Source: an uncultured Ruminococcus sp. (GTDB lineage: Bacteria; Bacillota; Clostridia; Oscillospirales; Ruminococcaceae). Taken from it: DNA of 64,000 nt. Numbering within the stretch: the first letter of the stretch is position 1; every line of letters starts with the position of its first letter. Shown here one piece after another: positions 48,198 through 58,100 of the stretch. Under the pieces are notes generated by a model. The model saw only the letters and a list, made by a program, of their open reading frames with translations. It searched no databases and was not told where the DNA came from. The position numbers and the translations under genes are program-made. The DNA is taken from assembly GCA_937902395.1 (NCBI GenBank), contig CALGTV010000102.1, forward strand, positions 1-64,000. Reading direction: 5' to 3'.

Positions 48198-48842
48198 ATG
48201 TTTTATATTTGTAAATGGCTTGTATGGATAGCTATGAACATAGCATTCAGCGTAAAGCTGGAGGGCAAAGAAAATATTCCAAAGGATACAAATGTGATTT
48301 TCGCTTCAAATCACCGCACAAATGCGGATCCGCCCCTTGTAAGCTGCGGCATAAAGGGTAAGCACTCCTTTATGGCTAAGGAGGAACTGTTCAAAAACAA
48401 GATTTTCGGCTGGCTTATTAGAAATCTGGGTGCATTTCCCGTATCTCGCGGCAAAGGCGATACAGGAGTTCTTGACACAGCCGTTGAAAGACTTCAAAGC
48501 GGACAGAATCTTGTAATTTTCCCTGAAGGTACACGCTCCAAGGATGGTAAGGTGCACCGCGGACATTCAGGCGCGGCAGTAATAGCAGTACGTGCAAATA
48601 AGCCCATAGTTCCAATAGGACTAATTTTCGGCGAAAAGCTGAAATTCCGTACAAAAATTACAATAAAGTACGGTGCGCCCATTGATCCTGCGGAATATGT
48701 GGAAATCTGCGATACACCAAATCCCAGACAGCTTGTAAAGCTGAAAAATCGCTATATGGCAGATATAAAGCTGCTTGTGGAGGGTGAGCCTGAGCCCGAA
48801 AAGCTTACTGATAACACCGAAAAGGAGCAGGCAGATGAATAA
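48198..48842 (+). CDS. plsC: 1-acyl-sn-glycerol-3-phosphate acyltransferase
   Basis: A 214-residue enzyme converting lysophosphatidate to phosphatidate. The catalytic motif is ASNHRTNADPPLV (the NHx4D block) near residue 38. FMAKEELFKNKIFGWLIRNL, GAFPVSRGKGD, VIFPEGTRSKDG and KPIVPIGLI follow as blocks II to IV. One N-terminal helix may insert in the membrane. The stop overlaps the ispH start by 8 bases. Confidence 0.96.
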   Translation: MFYICKWLVWIAMNIAFSVKLEGKENIPKDTNVIFASNHRTNADPPLVSCGIKGKHSFMAKEELFKNKIFGWLIRNLGAFPVSRGKGDTGVLDTAVERLQSGQNLVIFPEGTRSKDGKVHRGHSGAAVIAVRANKPIVPIGLIFGEKLKFRTKITIKYGAPIDPAEYVEICDTPNPRQLVKLKNRYMADIKLLVEGEPEPEKLTDNTEKEQADE

Positions 48843-50805
48843 AGTTACTGTGGCAAAATCAGCGGGTTTCTGTTTCGGGGTTGACAGAGCCGTAAAAATG
48901 GTGTATAATGAATTGGAAAGCAACACGAAGGTGGCTACTCTTGGACCTATAATTCATAATCAGGACGTTGTGAACGATATGAATGCAAAGGGCGCAAGAG
49001 TGGTAAATTCCGTTGACGAGCTTCTTCCCGATGAGACAGTTGTTATCCGTTCCCACGGTGTAGGACGAGATGTGTACGATAAAATCAGGGAAAAAGGCTG
49101 TCGTATGCTCGACGCTACGTGTCCTTTTGTCGCGAAAATTCACAAGATAGTTGCGGAAAAATCAAAAGAGGGATACATGATTCTCATTGCAGGTGATGTA
49201 AATCATCCTGAGATACAGGGAATTATTGGTCATTGTGAACAAAAATACTGCGTTTTTAAGGATAATGTTGAGCTAAAACACGTTTTTGAAAAAAACGAGA
49301 ATTTTTTGCAAAAAAAGCTTGCTTTTGTCGCACAAACAACGTATAATATAATAGAATGGGAAGAATGTTTAAAGGTGATTCCTAAAGATAATCCCGATAT
49401 TGTTATATTCGATACAATATGCAGTGCTACAGATACGAGACAGTCAGATGCAGCTGAGCTTGCAAAAAGTTCTGACGTTATGCTCGTTGTGGGCGGTAAA
49501 CACAGCTCAAACACCGTGAAACTCTACGAGGTGTGCAGCCGTTATTGTAAAACGTATCACATAGAAAATTCGGACGAGCTTTCATCTTTGATGCTGCCCT
49601 GTGCCGGCAAAATCGGCATAACAGCCGGGGCATCCACGCCGGCATATATAATCGAGGAGGTACAAACAACCATGACAGAGAATGTAAATCTCAATGCAAT
49701 TGATGAGGAGATCGATTTTGCGGAAGCTCTCGATCAGTCTTTCAAGAAAATACATACAGGAGAGAAGGTAGAGGGTTACGTAGTTAGCGTTGATAACGCT
49801 GAGATTACTGTAGACCTCGGTACAAAGCACACAGGCTATGTTAAGCTTGAGGATCTTACTGATGATTCCACAAAGAAGCCTGAGGATATCGTTTCTGTTG
49901 GCGATAAGATTGAGCTTATCGTTATTAAGGTAAACGACAGCGAGGGTACTGTTGCTCTTTCCAAGAGAAAGGTTGACGAGCAGGCTGGCTATGACACTGT
50001 TGTTAAGGCTAAGGAAGAGGGCACTGTTCTTGAGGGTACTGTAAGCCGTATCGTAAACAAGGGCGTTACACTCAGCTATATGGGCGTAAGAATCTTTATT
50101 CCTGCTTCACAGACAGGTCTCCCCAGAGGAGCAGAGCTTGACCAGCTCAACAAGCAGAAGGTTCAGTTCAAGATTATCGAGGTAGACGAGGGCGGCAAGA
50201 AGAGAGCTGTTGGTTCTATCAAGGCTGTTGATTCCGCTAAGAAGGAAGAAGCAAAGGCTGCATTCTGGGCTGATGCTGAAATCGGCAAGACATACGTAGG
50301 TAAGGTTAAGTCCCTTACAAGCTTCGGCGCATTCGTTGATCTCGGCGGTATCGACGGTATGGTTCATATTTCTGAGCTCTCATGGAAGCGCATCAAGCAC
50401 CCCAGCGAAGTTGTATCTGTTGGTGATACTCTTGAAGTATACATCAAGGATCTCAACGCTGAGGAGAACAGAATTTCTCTCGGCTTCAAGAAGGCTGAGG
50501 ACAATCCTTGGGAAATCTTCAAGTCACAGTACGCTATCGACGATGTTGTTAAGGCTACAATCGTTTCTACAACAAGCTTCGGTGCATTTGCACAGATTAT
50601 TGACGGTGTAGACGGTCTTATCCACATTTCACAGCTTGCTGACAAGAAGGTTGAGAATGTTAAGGATATCGTTTCTGTTGGCGATGTTGTTGATGTTAAG
50701 ATTATCGATATCGACGACGAGTCCAAGAGAATCAGCATTTCTATGCGCGCTCTTCTTGAGGATGCAGACGACGCTGAAGACGAGGATTACGAGGACGAGG
50801 AATAA
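48835..50805 (+). CDS. ispH: bifunctional IspH (HMBPP reductase) - ribosomal protein S1 fusion
   Basis: A 656-residue fusion typical of Clostridia. ATG at 48835 is chosen for AAGGAG upstream. Residues 1-279 are IspH, the last MEP-pathway enzyme making IPP and DMAPP, with cluster cysteines in GFCFGV (near 13), ATCPFV (near 97) and TICSAT (near 196), and the active-site EVQTT equivalent at the end. Residues 280-656 contain four S1 RNA-binding domains (EKVEGYVVSVDNAEITVDLG; EGTVSRIVNKG; GKVKSLTSFGAFVDLGGIDG; ATIVSTTSFGAFAQIIDG) and an acidic tail. Codon choice changes at the junction toward highly expressed type (GTT, GCT, AAG). A ribosome site and ATG stand exactly at the junction, see 49656. 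Confidence 0.96.
   Translation: MNKVTVAKSAGFCFGVDRAVKMVYNELESNTKVATLGPIIHNQDVVNDMNAKGARVVNSVDELLPDETVVIRSHGVGRDVYDKIREKGCRMLDATCPFVAKIHKIVAEKSKEGYMILIAGDVNHPEIQGIIGHCEQKYCVFKDNVELKHVFEKNENFLQKKLAFVAQTTYNIIEWEECLKVIPKDNPDIVIFDTICSATDTRQSDAAELAKSSDVMLVVGGKHSSNTVKLYEVCSRYCKTYHIENSDELSSLMLPCAGKIGITAGASTPAYIIEEVQTTMTENVNLNAIDEEIDFAEALDQSFKKIHTGEKVEGYVVSVDNAEITVDLGTKHTGYVKLEDLTDDSTKKPEDIVSVGDKIELIVIKVNDSEGTVALSKRKVDEQAGYDTVVKAKEEGTVLEGTVSRIVNKGVTLSYMGVRIFIPASQTGLPRGAELDQLNKQKVQFKIIEVDEGGKKRAVGSIKAVDSAKKEEAKAAFWADAEIGKTYVGKVKSLTSFGAFVDLGGIDGMVHISELSWKRIKHPSEVVSVGDTLEVYIKDLNAEENRISLGFKKAEDNPWEIFKSQYAIDDVVKATIVSTTSFGAFAQIIDGVDGLIHISQLADKKVENVKDIVSVGDVVDVKIIDIDDESKRISISMRALLEDADDAEDEDYEDEE
49656..49674 (+). 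promoter_or_regulatory. internal ribosome binding site and start for free S1
   Basis: GGAGG at 49656-49660, 11 bases before ATG at 49672, which is in frame and is codon 280, the first residue of the S1 part (MTENVNLNAI). Initiation here would give a 377-residue ribosomal S1-like protein without IspH. Confidence 0.6.
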
Positions 50806-50823
50806 TCCCGTAAATTGAGATTT

Positions 50824-50855
50824 AAAAGGCTGTACCGTAAGGTATGGCCTTTTTT
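50824..50855 (+). terminator. terminator of the ispH-rpsA transcript
   Basis: AAAAGGCTGTACC pairs with GGTATGGCCTTTT over a GTAAG-type loop, followed by TTTTTT. Confidence 0.85.
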
Positions 50856-50872
50856 GTAAAGGTGGCGATTAT

Positions 50873-51793
50873 ATGAAAGATGAATATTGCGGATACGATA
50901 CAGAAGATATTCATAGCGAACAGGAATTGGACGAGGTTATGTGCGAAGTCTGCGGAACCATACAGCCTGCGACTAATAAATTCTGTACTCACTGCGGCGA
51001 GGACTTTAAAAAGGGAATAATAAAAGATAAGAATAAAGTCAACGGAAAAAATTCAAATAATCTTTTGGTATTTATTATACTGGTCATTATTATTACGGTA
51101 ATTATGGTGATTTTCTCTGTTTTGCACAATATATTAGACGAAAATGAGAGAAGAAATAAAGAGCAAATTTCTATAGAAATCCCCGAAATCAGTATGCCTG
51201 AGATAAGTATTCCCGATATTGAGATACCTGATATAGAGATACCTGAAATTGAAGTACCTGAAATTGATTTTTCTGAAAATCCTGTGGAAGATGATGAAAA
51301 CGTGGGAGTGTACCCAAGAGGAGAATACGTTGTAGGCGAGGATATTCCTGCCGGAGAATATCTTCTTTACTCCGATGATTTAGGCAGTAATGTGCCTGAG
51401 GGGTTCGATGAGGCTTATGCTTCACTTTCGGATGATGAAGAAGAAATTTTCGGTTCGTGGTTTGAATATTCCCGTTATGCAAAACTTGAGGACGGACAAT
51501 ATCTTGATTTAGCGTGGTGCAGTGCCTATGATACTTCAATGCATACAATAGAGAATAATCCCTTTGAACATTCGGGTATGTTTAAAGTAGGAGTTGATGT
51601 CGAAGCCGGCACTTATAAGGTTAAAACCATTGATGATAGTGACATGTATTTCTATTATGTACATGACAGTCTTGAAGATTTCGACGATGACGCAATGTAT
51701 GAATTCTTCCGTGAGAATTACACAGAAGAAAAAATAGTTACTCTTGAGGACGGGCAGTATCTTGAACTGTTTCATTGCGTACTCGAAAAATAA
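50873..51793 (+). CDS. zinc-ribbon, membrane-anchored protein with pentapeptide stalk
   Basis: A 306-residue protein. A zinc ribbon at residues 24-42 (CEVCGTIQPATNKFCTHCG) is followed by one helix (about 63-85, LLVFIILVIIITVIMVIFSV). Next is a stalk of about nine pentads of the form (I/M/V)P(E/D)I(S/E/D), residues about 100-145. Then come two beta-rich units, GVYPRGEYVVGEDIPAGEYL and GMFKVGVDVEAGTYKV, each closing with KLEDGQYLDL or TLEDGQYLEL. The latter repeats resemble domains that bind the envelope or sense it. Topology: ribbon inside, stalk and repeats outside. No assigned function. Confidence 0.75.
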   Translation: MKDEYCGYDTEDIHSEQELDEVMCEVCGTIQPATNKFCTHCGEDFKKGIIKDKNKVNGKNSNNLLVFIILVIIITVIMVIFSVLHNILDENERRNKEQISIEIPEISMPEISIPDIEIPDIEIPEIEVPEIDFSENPVEDDENVGVYPRGEYVVGEDIPAGEYLLYSDDLGSNVPEGFDEAYASLSDDEEEIFGSWFEYSRYAKLEDGQYLDLAWCSAYDTSMHTIENNPFEHSGMFKVGVDVEAGTYKVKTIDDSDMYFYYVHDSLEDFDDDAMYEFFRENYTEEKIVTLEDGQYLELFHCVLEK

Positions 51794-51886
51794 GGCTGAG
51801 AATGTGTCTGTATTGTGGAAATACTGAAAATGTCGTTCGGACAGCGAAAGATTACTATACAGAGAAATATAGCAGGGTGATTGAAT

Positions 51887-52297
51887 ATGATTAAAATTGT
51901 CAGACAGGATAAAAGGTCGGTTTATATGACTTTTGACAGAGTTGGAAATGATAAATTAATATCCGCTTTTGAAGCTGTTCTGAATGGGCAGTCACAAGAA
52001 TTAGATATTTCATTTGATTTATCTGTTATAAATATGAAAAAGGATAATTTACAGTTAAAATCAGTTACAATAATAATTGACAACAGTATAAAAAGCTCTG
52101 TGTTTTATAAATCAGATGACGGAATTATATGGGCGATAGACGAAGAAGATGCTGATTATGCGTTGTTTGCATTTACTGATTGCAAAGAAAATGAGTGCTT
52201 TTTTCCTGCCGAATTTATCAGACTGCAAATGGCTAAAAATAAAAATGTTGACGATATGTACTGCGAGTTGGTTGATTCTGCTTCTGATGCGGAATAA
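51887..52297 (+). CDS. hypothetical protein
   Basis: A 136-residue acidic soluble protein starting MIKIVRQDKRSVYMTF at 51887 with GGTGAT upstream. It appears as beta strands followed by helices; no signal peptide, no recognisable family. It is AT-rich compared with neighbours. It stands in the gap between the zinc-ribbon gene and the first cellulase. Confidence 0.55.
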   Translation: MIKIVRQDKRSVYMTFDRVGNDKLISAFEAVLNGQSQELDISFDLSVINMKKDNLQLKSVTIIIDNSIKSSVFYKSDDGIIWAIDEEDADYALFAFTDCKENECFFPAEFIRLQMAKNKNVDDMYCELVDSASDAE

Positions 52298-52403
52298 TAC
52301 CAATGAAAAAATATCAATAGCTTTCTGAATGATGATTTTTCTGTGCAAATTGCTGAAAATAAAATCTTTGTATTGTTAAAACAGCTTAAAAACGCCTTAA
52401 ACC

Positions 52404-52432
52404 TTGACAAAAGTTCGAAAATGGTGTATATT
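52404..52432 (+). promoter_or_regulatory. promoter of the first GH9 cellulase
   Basis: TTGACA at 52404 and TATATT at 52427 with a 17-base spacer; a 5' leader of about 50 bases follows with GAGAGGGG before the ATG. Confidence 0.85.
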
Positions 52433-52488
52433 TAATGTGTAATGGTATGCTGGAAAGTATATCAAAAAAACGAGAGGGGTAGTTAATA

Positions 52489-54900
52489 ATGAATTTTAAG
52501 AAAATCACAGCGGCTCTTTCTGCTATGGCAGTTTCCGCAGGTATGCTGTCAGCGCTTCCGTTGGCGCAGTCCTCGGCGGCAGTTGATGTCAACTATGCAG
52601 AAGCACTCCAGAAATCCTTGTTCTTCTACGAGGTACAGCAGTCAGGTATTCTTCCTGAGTGGAACTGTGTTCCGTGGAGAGCAGACTCAATGATTAACGA
52701 GGAGGGTGTTGAAACTGACATCATCCCCGGCGGTTGGTTCGATGCAGGTGACCACTTCAAGTTCACTTTGACAAATGCATATTCCGCATCTGTTCTTGCT
52801 TGGGGCTATATCCAGTACAAGGACGCTGTAGATAAGGCAGGTCTTGGCGAAATGTACCGCAACAACGTACAGTGGGGACTTGACTATGTTATGCAGGCAG
52901 ACAGAGACGGCAAGGTTATCGGTACAATCGGTGACTTCACAGGCGGCTCTACCGACCATAACATCTGGTGCAGTGCTGAGGTATATCTCAGAAAGCATCA
53001 CCTCAATAACGGCGATTGGGAGCGTCCTTACGACGAAATTGCTGACTCCTGTACAATTGCACTCTGCGCAGCTGCTCTTGCACAGGGATATATTATCTTC
53101 AAGGACGACCAGCCCGATAAGGCTGCTGCTTATCTTGCACAGGCTGAAAAATATTTCAAGACAGCTGATTCGATCAGAGATAACGAAAACGGTGCTATGG
53201 GCAGTATGTACAAGCCAAGTTCATGGGTAGACGATTGTATGTATGCTGCAAACTGGCTCTATATGGCTACAGGCGACAAGAGCTATCTTGATAAGATTGA
53301 ATCCGATTATATCCCTCAGTTCCCAACTGAGAGCCAGTCTACAGACTGGAAGTATACATGGGGCTTCTGCTGGGATGATACAACACAGGCTGCTGCTCTC
53401 CTTTATGCTATGAATACGGGCAAGCAGGAGTGGATTGACCACATCGCTCACCACCTTGATTACTGGGATGAGGGATACGGCGGAAAGAGAGTAACATATA
53501 CTCCCGACGGACTTGCTTGGCTTATGAACTGGGGCGCAAACCGTCACTCTGCAAATACTGTATGGATTGCGAAGCTTGCAGCTGATACTATTTTCAAGGA
53601 TAATGCCGCACTTGCTGATAAGTACAATAACTGGGCACAGGGTCAGCTTGACTATATGTTCGGTGATAACGACCTTGGTCTTTGCTATGTTCTCGGTATG
53701 GGTGACAAGAATCCTACAGCTATCCACCACAGAACAACATCAGGTGTTCACGATGACCACTGGAATGATCTTGGTCAGGAGGGAAGCAATGAGGGCTGGC
53801 AGACAGAGTATGCTCATACTCTTTACGGTGCTCTTGTAGGAGGACCTAACAGCTCAGGCGAGTACACAAACAGCGTTGCTCAGTATGAGTATTCAGAAGT
53901 TGCTATCGACTATAACGCAGGCTTTACAGCTGCAATGTGCGCTATGGTTGCTGATAAGGGCGGCGAAAAGCTTGCAAACTTCCCACCTGTTGAAACTCCT
54001 AAGTGGGACGAGTGGAAAGTTGGTGCAGTTCTTAATGGAAGCGGCGACAGCTACACTGAAATCAAGGCTTGGGCTATGAACCACACAGCATGGCCTGCAA
54101 GAGTTCAGAAAGATATCTCCTACCGCTACTATTTCGACGTTTCTGAGCTCCTCGAAGCAGGATATTCTGTTGATATAGTTAATGTTGAGGGTAAGGCTCA
54201 GCAGTATAAGGAGGGCGAACAGGGATACGGTACTGTTTCAGGTCCTTATAAGTACGAGGGCGATCCCACAGGCAACACATATTACGCAGAGGTTAAGTTC
54301 GAGGACGGCAGAGCTATTCAGCCTACAGGACAGAGCGAGCACAGAGATGAAGTTCAGTTCAGAGTTTCAATTCCTGACGCTATTGACGGTACTCCTACAA
54401 AGGGTGCATGGGATCCTGCAAATGACTGGTCATTCGAGGGTGTAACAGCTACAGACAGCCTTAAAGACCCTGCTTCTTATAATAAGCATATTCCTATGTA
54501 TGTAAATGGTGCGCTTGTATGGGGTGAAGAACCCGACGGCACAAAGGCTGTTCCCGGTGCTGATATTGGCGCTACTGAGCCTCCTGTTGTTACTCCGACA
54601 GAACCTATTGTAAAGCCTACAGATCCTGTGGTTGACCCAACAGATAAGCCTGATGAGCCTACAGAGCCTGTTGGTGATGTTCTTTACGGTGATGCAAACT
54701 GCGACGGTAAGGTTACAGTTGCCGATTCTACAGCGATTTTACAGGCTCTTGGAAATGCCGATAAATATGGACTTTCCGAAGAGGGTTCTGTAAATGCTGA
54801 TGTAAATGGTGTTGCAGGAATTACAGCTGATGACGCTATTACAATTCTCAAAGTGGATGCTAAACTTATAGATATAAAGGATCTTCCACTTTCAAAATAA
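52489..54900 (+). CDS. cellulosomal endoglucanase: GH9 + CBM3c-like + dockerin
   Basis: An 803-residue secreted cellulase. Signal peptide 1-31 (AVSAGMLSALPLAQSSA). The GH9 catalytic domain is about 33-490: NYAEALQKSLFFYEVQQSG, the base/nucleophile region GGWFDAGDHFKF at 81-92, HHR near residue 412, and the acid Glu in YSEVAIDYNAGF near 470. A CBM3c-like beta domain spans about 505-670, as in processive GH9 endoglucanases. A Pro/Thr linker (about 690-725) precedes a type I dockerin at 729-803: GDANCDGKVTVADSTAIL as the first calcium loop, and DVNGVAGITADDAITI as a second loop with two extra residues. It should be bound to a scaffoldin cohesin on the cell surface. Codon use is of the highly expressed type. 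Confidence 0.95.
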   Translation: MNFKKITAALSAMAVSAGMLSALPLAQSSAAVDVNYAEALQKSLFFYEVQQSGILPEWNCVPWRADSMINEEGVETDIIPGGWFDAGDHFKFTLTNAYSASVLAWGYIQYKDAVDKAGLGEMYRNNVQWGLDYVMQADRDGKVIGTIGDFTGGSTDHNIWCSAEVYLRKHHLNNGDWERPYDEIADSCTIALCAAALAQGYIIFKDDQPDKAAAYLAQAEKYFKTADSIRDNENGAMGSMYKPSSWVDDCMYAANWLYMATGDKSYLDKIESDYIPQFPTESQSTDWKYTWGFCWDDTTQAAALLYAMNTGKQEWIDHIAHHLDYWDEGYGGKRVTYTPDGLAWLMNWGANRHSANTVWIAKLAADTIFKDNAALADKYNNWAQGQLDYMFGDNDLGLCYVLGMGDKNPTAIHHRTTSGVHDDHWNDLGQEGSNEGWQTEYAHTLYGALVGGPNSSGEYTNSVAQYEYSEVAIDYNAGFTAAMCAMVADKGGEKLANFPPVETPKWDEWKVGAVLNGSGDSYTEIKAWAMNHTAWPARVQKDISYRYYFDVSELLEAGYSVDIVNVEGKAQQYKEGEQGYGTVSGPYKYEGDPTGNTYYAEVKFEDGRAIQPTGQSEHRDEVQFRVSIPDAIDGTPTKGAWDPANDWSFEGVTATDSLKDPASYNKHIPMYVNGALVWGEEPDGTKAVPGADIGATEPPVVTPTEPIVKPTDPVVDPTDKPDEPTEPVGDVLYGDANCDGKVTVADSTAILQALGNADKYGLSEEGSVNADVNGVAGITADDAITILKVDAKLIDIKDLPLSK

Positions 54901-54920
54901 CTTATTCATAATTAAGACAC

Positions 54921-54949
54921 AAAGAGAGCCTGTGCTCTCTTTGTTTTTT
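54921..54949 (+). terminator. terminator of the first GH9 cellulase
   Basis: AAAGAGAG and CTCTCTTT with a 6-base loop, then GTTTTTTG. Confidence 0.88.
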
Positions 54950-55021
54950 GCTATCAATTGTAAAAAATACACAAAAAATAGGGGGCGATATTATAGAAAT
55001 AAACGAAATTTCAAAAAGCTA

Positions 55022-55050
55022 TTTACTTTTTTGAAGAGATATACTATAAT
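55022..55050 (+). promoter_or_regulatory. promoter of the second GH9 cellulase
   Basis: TTTACT at 55022 and TATAAT at 55045 with 17 bases between, about 140 bases upstream of the ATG. Confidence 0.75.
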
Positions 55051-55189
55051 TAGGATAACGGGTAGGGACAGGTGCAAGTTATATCCATGCGGATTAACTG
55101 TCCTCGTTGAATCATACTTATAATCGCAGTGTATGCACTGATACTGCGTTATAGAAAAATATTTTTAATTCTTTTGGGAGGGTATAAAA
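55051..55189 (+). promoter_or_regulatory. structured 5' leader of the second GH9 cellulase
   Basis: The 139-base leader has two hairpins: GGGACAG (55065) with CTGTCC (55098), enclosing ATCC-ATGC-GGAT; and ATAATCGCAGT (55120) with ACTGCGTTAT (55143). A strong GGGAGGG follows. Long structured leaders on abundant mRNAs can serve for stability or regulation. Not a riboswitch I know. Confidence 0.5.
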
Positions 55190-58100
55190 ATGCACAAGAA
55201 AATTAAAAGCGCAATCGTTGCAAGCCTTATGGCTGCTACTATGATTGCACCAACAGTTGCTAATGTTGCAACAATGAGTGCTTCTGCTGGTCAGGTTCTC
55301 GGTGAGACATCATTTGACTACAAGGCACTTCCTTGGCACACTTGCGAAACAAGCCCCGCTAAGCAGGACTTCGCAATCGAGGACGGAGCTTTCCACATCA
55401 AAGTTGACGTTGCTCAGGGTGGCGCTAAAGAGAAGTGGGATCTTCAGTTCAGACACAGAAATCTTAACTTCAAGGCAGGTCATACATACAAGGTAAGCTT
55501 CAAAGCTAAGTCTAATAGAGCAGGTATGCAGCTTTGCTCAAAGATCGGTAACATCAAGGGTGATGAAGAGTATTTCTCTCTTTATGGTACTGAAATGACA
55601 ATGGGCTACCATATGGGCGGCCAGTGGGGTAAGGCAGCAACTCTGTCTACTTCCTACCAGACTTTTGAGGGTACATTTACACCTACCAAGGATCTCGAAG
55701 GCGTAGAGTGGGCATTCCACTATGCTAAGGGTACTCAGTATGAAGGTAACGCTAAGGACGGCGATGAGCTCTGGTTCGACGATATGTCAATCATTTGTAC
55801 AACATGTCCCGATGAATATGCACCTGATACATGTAACGCAGATCCTTCTAACTCCTACGGTGCTGTAAACCGTGATTATGCTTCCAAGCAGAATCCCGAC
55901 ATCCTTATGGACGGCGATACAATTCTTAACTATATCTCTGTAAACCAGATTGGTTACTATTCTAACCTCAAGAAGGTTGCTACATTCTCTGATAACAATG
56001 GTGATATTCTTTACGGTTCATCCAAGCTCGATCTGAGCAGCAATACATATGATTTCGAGCTCGTTGATTCTGCATCCGGTAAGGTTGTTTACACAGGTAC
56101 ATCAGAGCCTAAGCAGTACGATGCTGATTCTGACGATAACGTTTGCAAGCTCGATTTCTCCGAGTACACAACTCCCGGTAGATACTTCCTTCGTATCGCA
56201 GGTGAGAAGTGGAGATCTTTCGACTTCAACATCGGCGACAACATCTACTACGATGAGAGCCACAACATGCTCACAAACGCTATGAACTACTTCTATCAGA
56301 ACCGTTCCGGTATTGATATTGAAGGTTCATACATCACATCAGGTGATACATCTACACTCGCTCATAAGGGCGGTCATAAGACAGATACAGCTGCAGTTCA
56401 GAAAGTCTGGATGAATGAGTACTCAAGCAGGGAAGAGGCTACAGGTACATATGCGTCATCCAAGATTACTGCTAACGGCGGTTGGTACGATGCCGGTGAC
56501 CACGGTAAGTACGTTGTAAACGGCGGTATCTCTATCTGGACACTCCAGAACATGTATGAGAGATCTGCTCTTTATGGTAAGGATAAGAAGAAGTTTGCTG
56601 ATAACTCAGGCGTTGTTGTTATTCCTGAGGCTGGAAACAAGATTCCTGACGTTCTTGACGAAGCTGCTGTAGAGCTTGACTGGATCGCAGACATGAAGGT
56701 TGAAGATTCTGAGCCTACATGGGGCAAGGTTGCTGGTGGTCTCTACTACCACAAGCTCCACGACCACAAGTGGACAGGACTTGCTACAAGACCTTACGAC
56801 TACGAGACAGAGTGGGAGACAACACGTATCGTTAAGCCTCCTACGTTCGCTGCTACACTGAACTACGCTGCTTGTGCTGCTCAGGCTGCAAGACTTTGGG
56901 CTGATTATGACGCTGATAAGGCTGCAACATACCTTGAGTCAGCTAAGGAAGCTTTCGCTGCTTACGAAGAGCACTGGTATGCATATGATTCTACAGAAAC
57001 TCAGCATCCTACACTTAAATGTGAGTGTCCTAAGGAAGAAATCAGAGAGGATTCACTCTATGCTCCTATGTGGCAGGCAAAGGGCGGCGGACCTTACGGT
57101 GATAACAACGTTCTTGATGACGCTTACTGGGCAGCTTGTGAAATCTTCATTTCTGCTTCAAGAATGGGCGATGCAGACGCTGCAACATTCAAGAAGGTTA
57201 TTGATGAGTCCGATTACGCTTACAAGGTAGAGACAAGAATGGTTGGTGGTGAGAACAAGGACGGTTCATTCACATCATTCAACTGGGGTAATACAGCTTC
57301 TGCTGGTTCACTCGCACTCGCTCTCCACAGCGATCTCCTTTCTGATAGTGAAGTTTCTACACTTAAGTCTTCTATCCTCACGGCTGCTGATACATACATT
57401 GATATGGAAGACAGCCAGGGTTATGGAATTCCTTACACATATGACGGACCTGGATACAACGATCCTAACAACCTCAAGCCTGAGATTATCATCAAGGGTT
57501 ATGAGTGGGGTTCAAACTCCATGGTTATCAATAACTGTATCGTAATGGCTTACGCTTACGATATTACAGACGATATCAAGTACATGAATGGTGTATCTAC
57601 AGCTCTTGACTACCTCTTCGGTAACAACCCGCTGTCATTCTCATTCGTAACCGGTTACGGTTCATACAAGGAAAAGAATCCTCACCACAGATATTGGTCT
57701 TACGAGCTTGATAAGACTCTGCCTCTTGCTCCTGACGGAGTTCTCTCAGGCGGTCCTAACGCAGGTCTCCAGGATCCATACGTTCGTGCTCTCGGATTCG
57801 TTCCCGGTAAGGAGGGCAACCCCTCACAGAGATGTTTCGTTGACTCTATCGAAGCTTGGTCTACAAACGAGGTAACAATCAACTGGAACTCACCTCTTGC
57901 TTGGATTGCTTCCTTCATGCAGGATGAGGCTCACCTTGCTGACGCTACAGCTGGCACACCTAACATTCCTATGGGTGAAGGCGCTGGTACTCCTGATGTT
58001 GGTGGTCCTGGTGAGTATGATAAGACAGAACCTCCAACAGGTGATGTTCTCTGGGGTGACGCTAACTGTGACGGCAAGGTAACAATTGCTGACTCTACAG

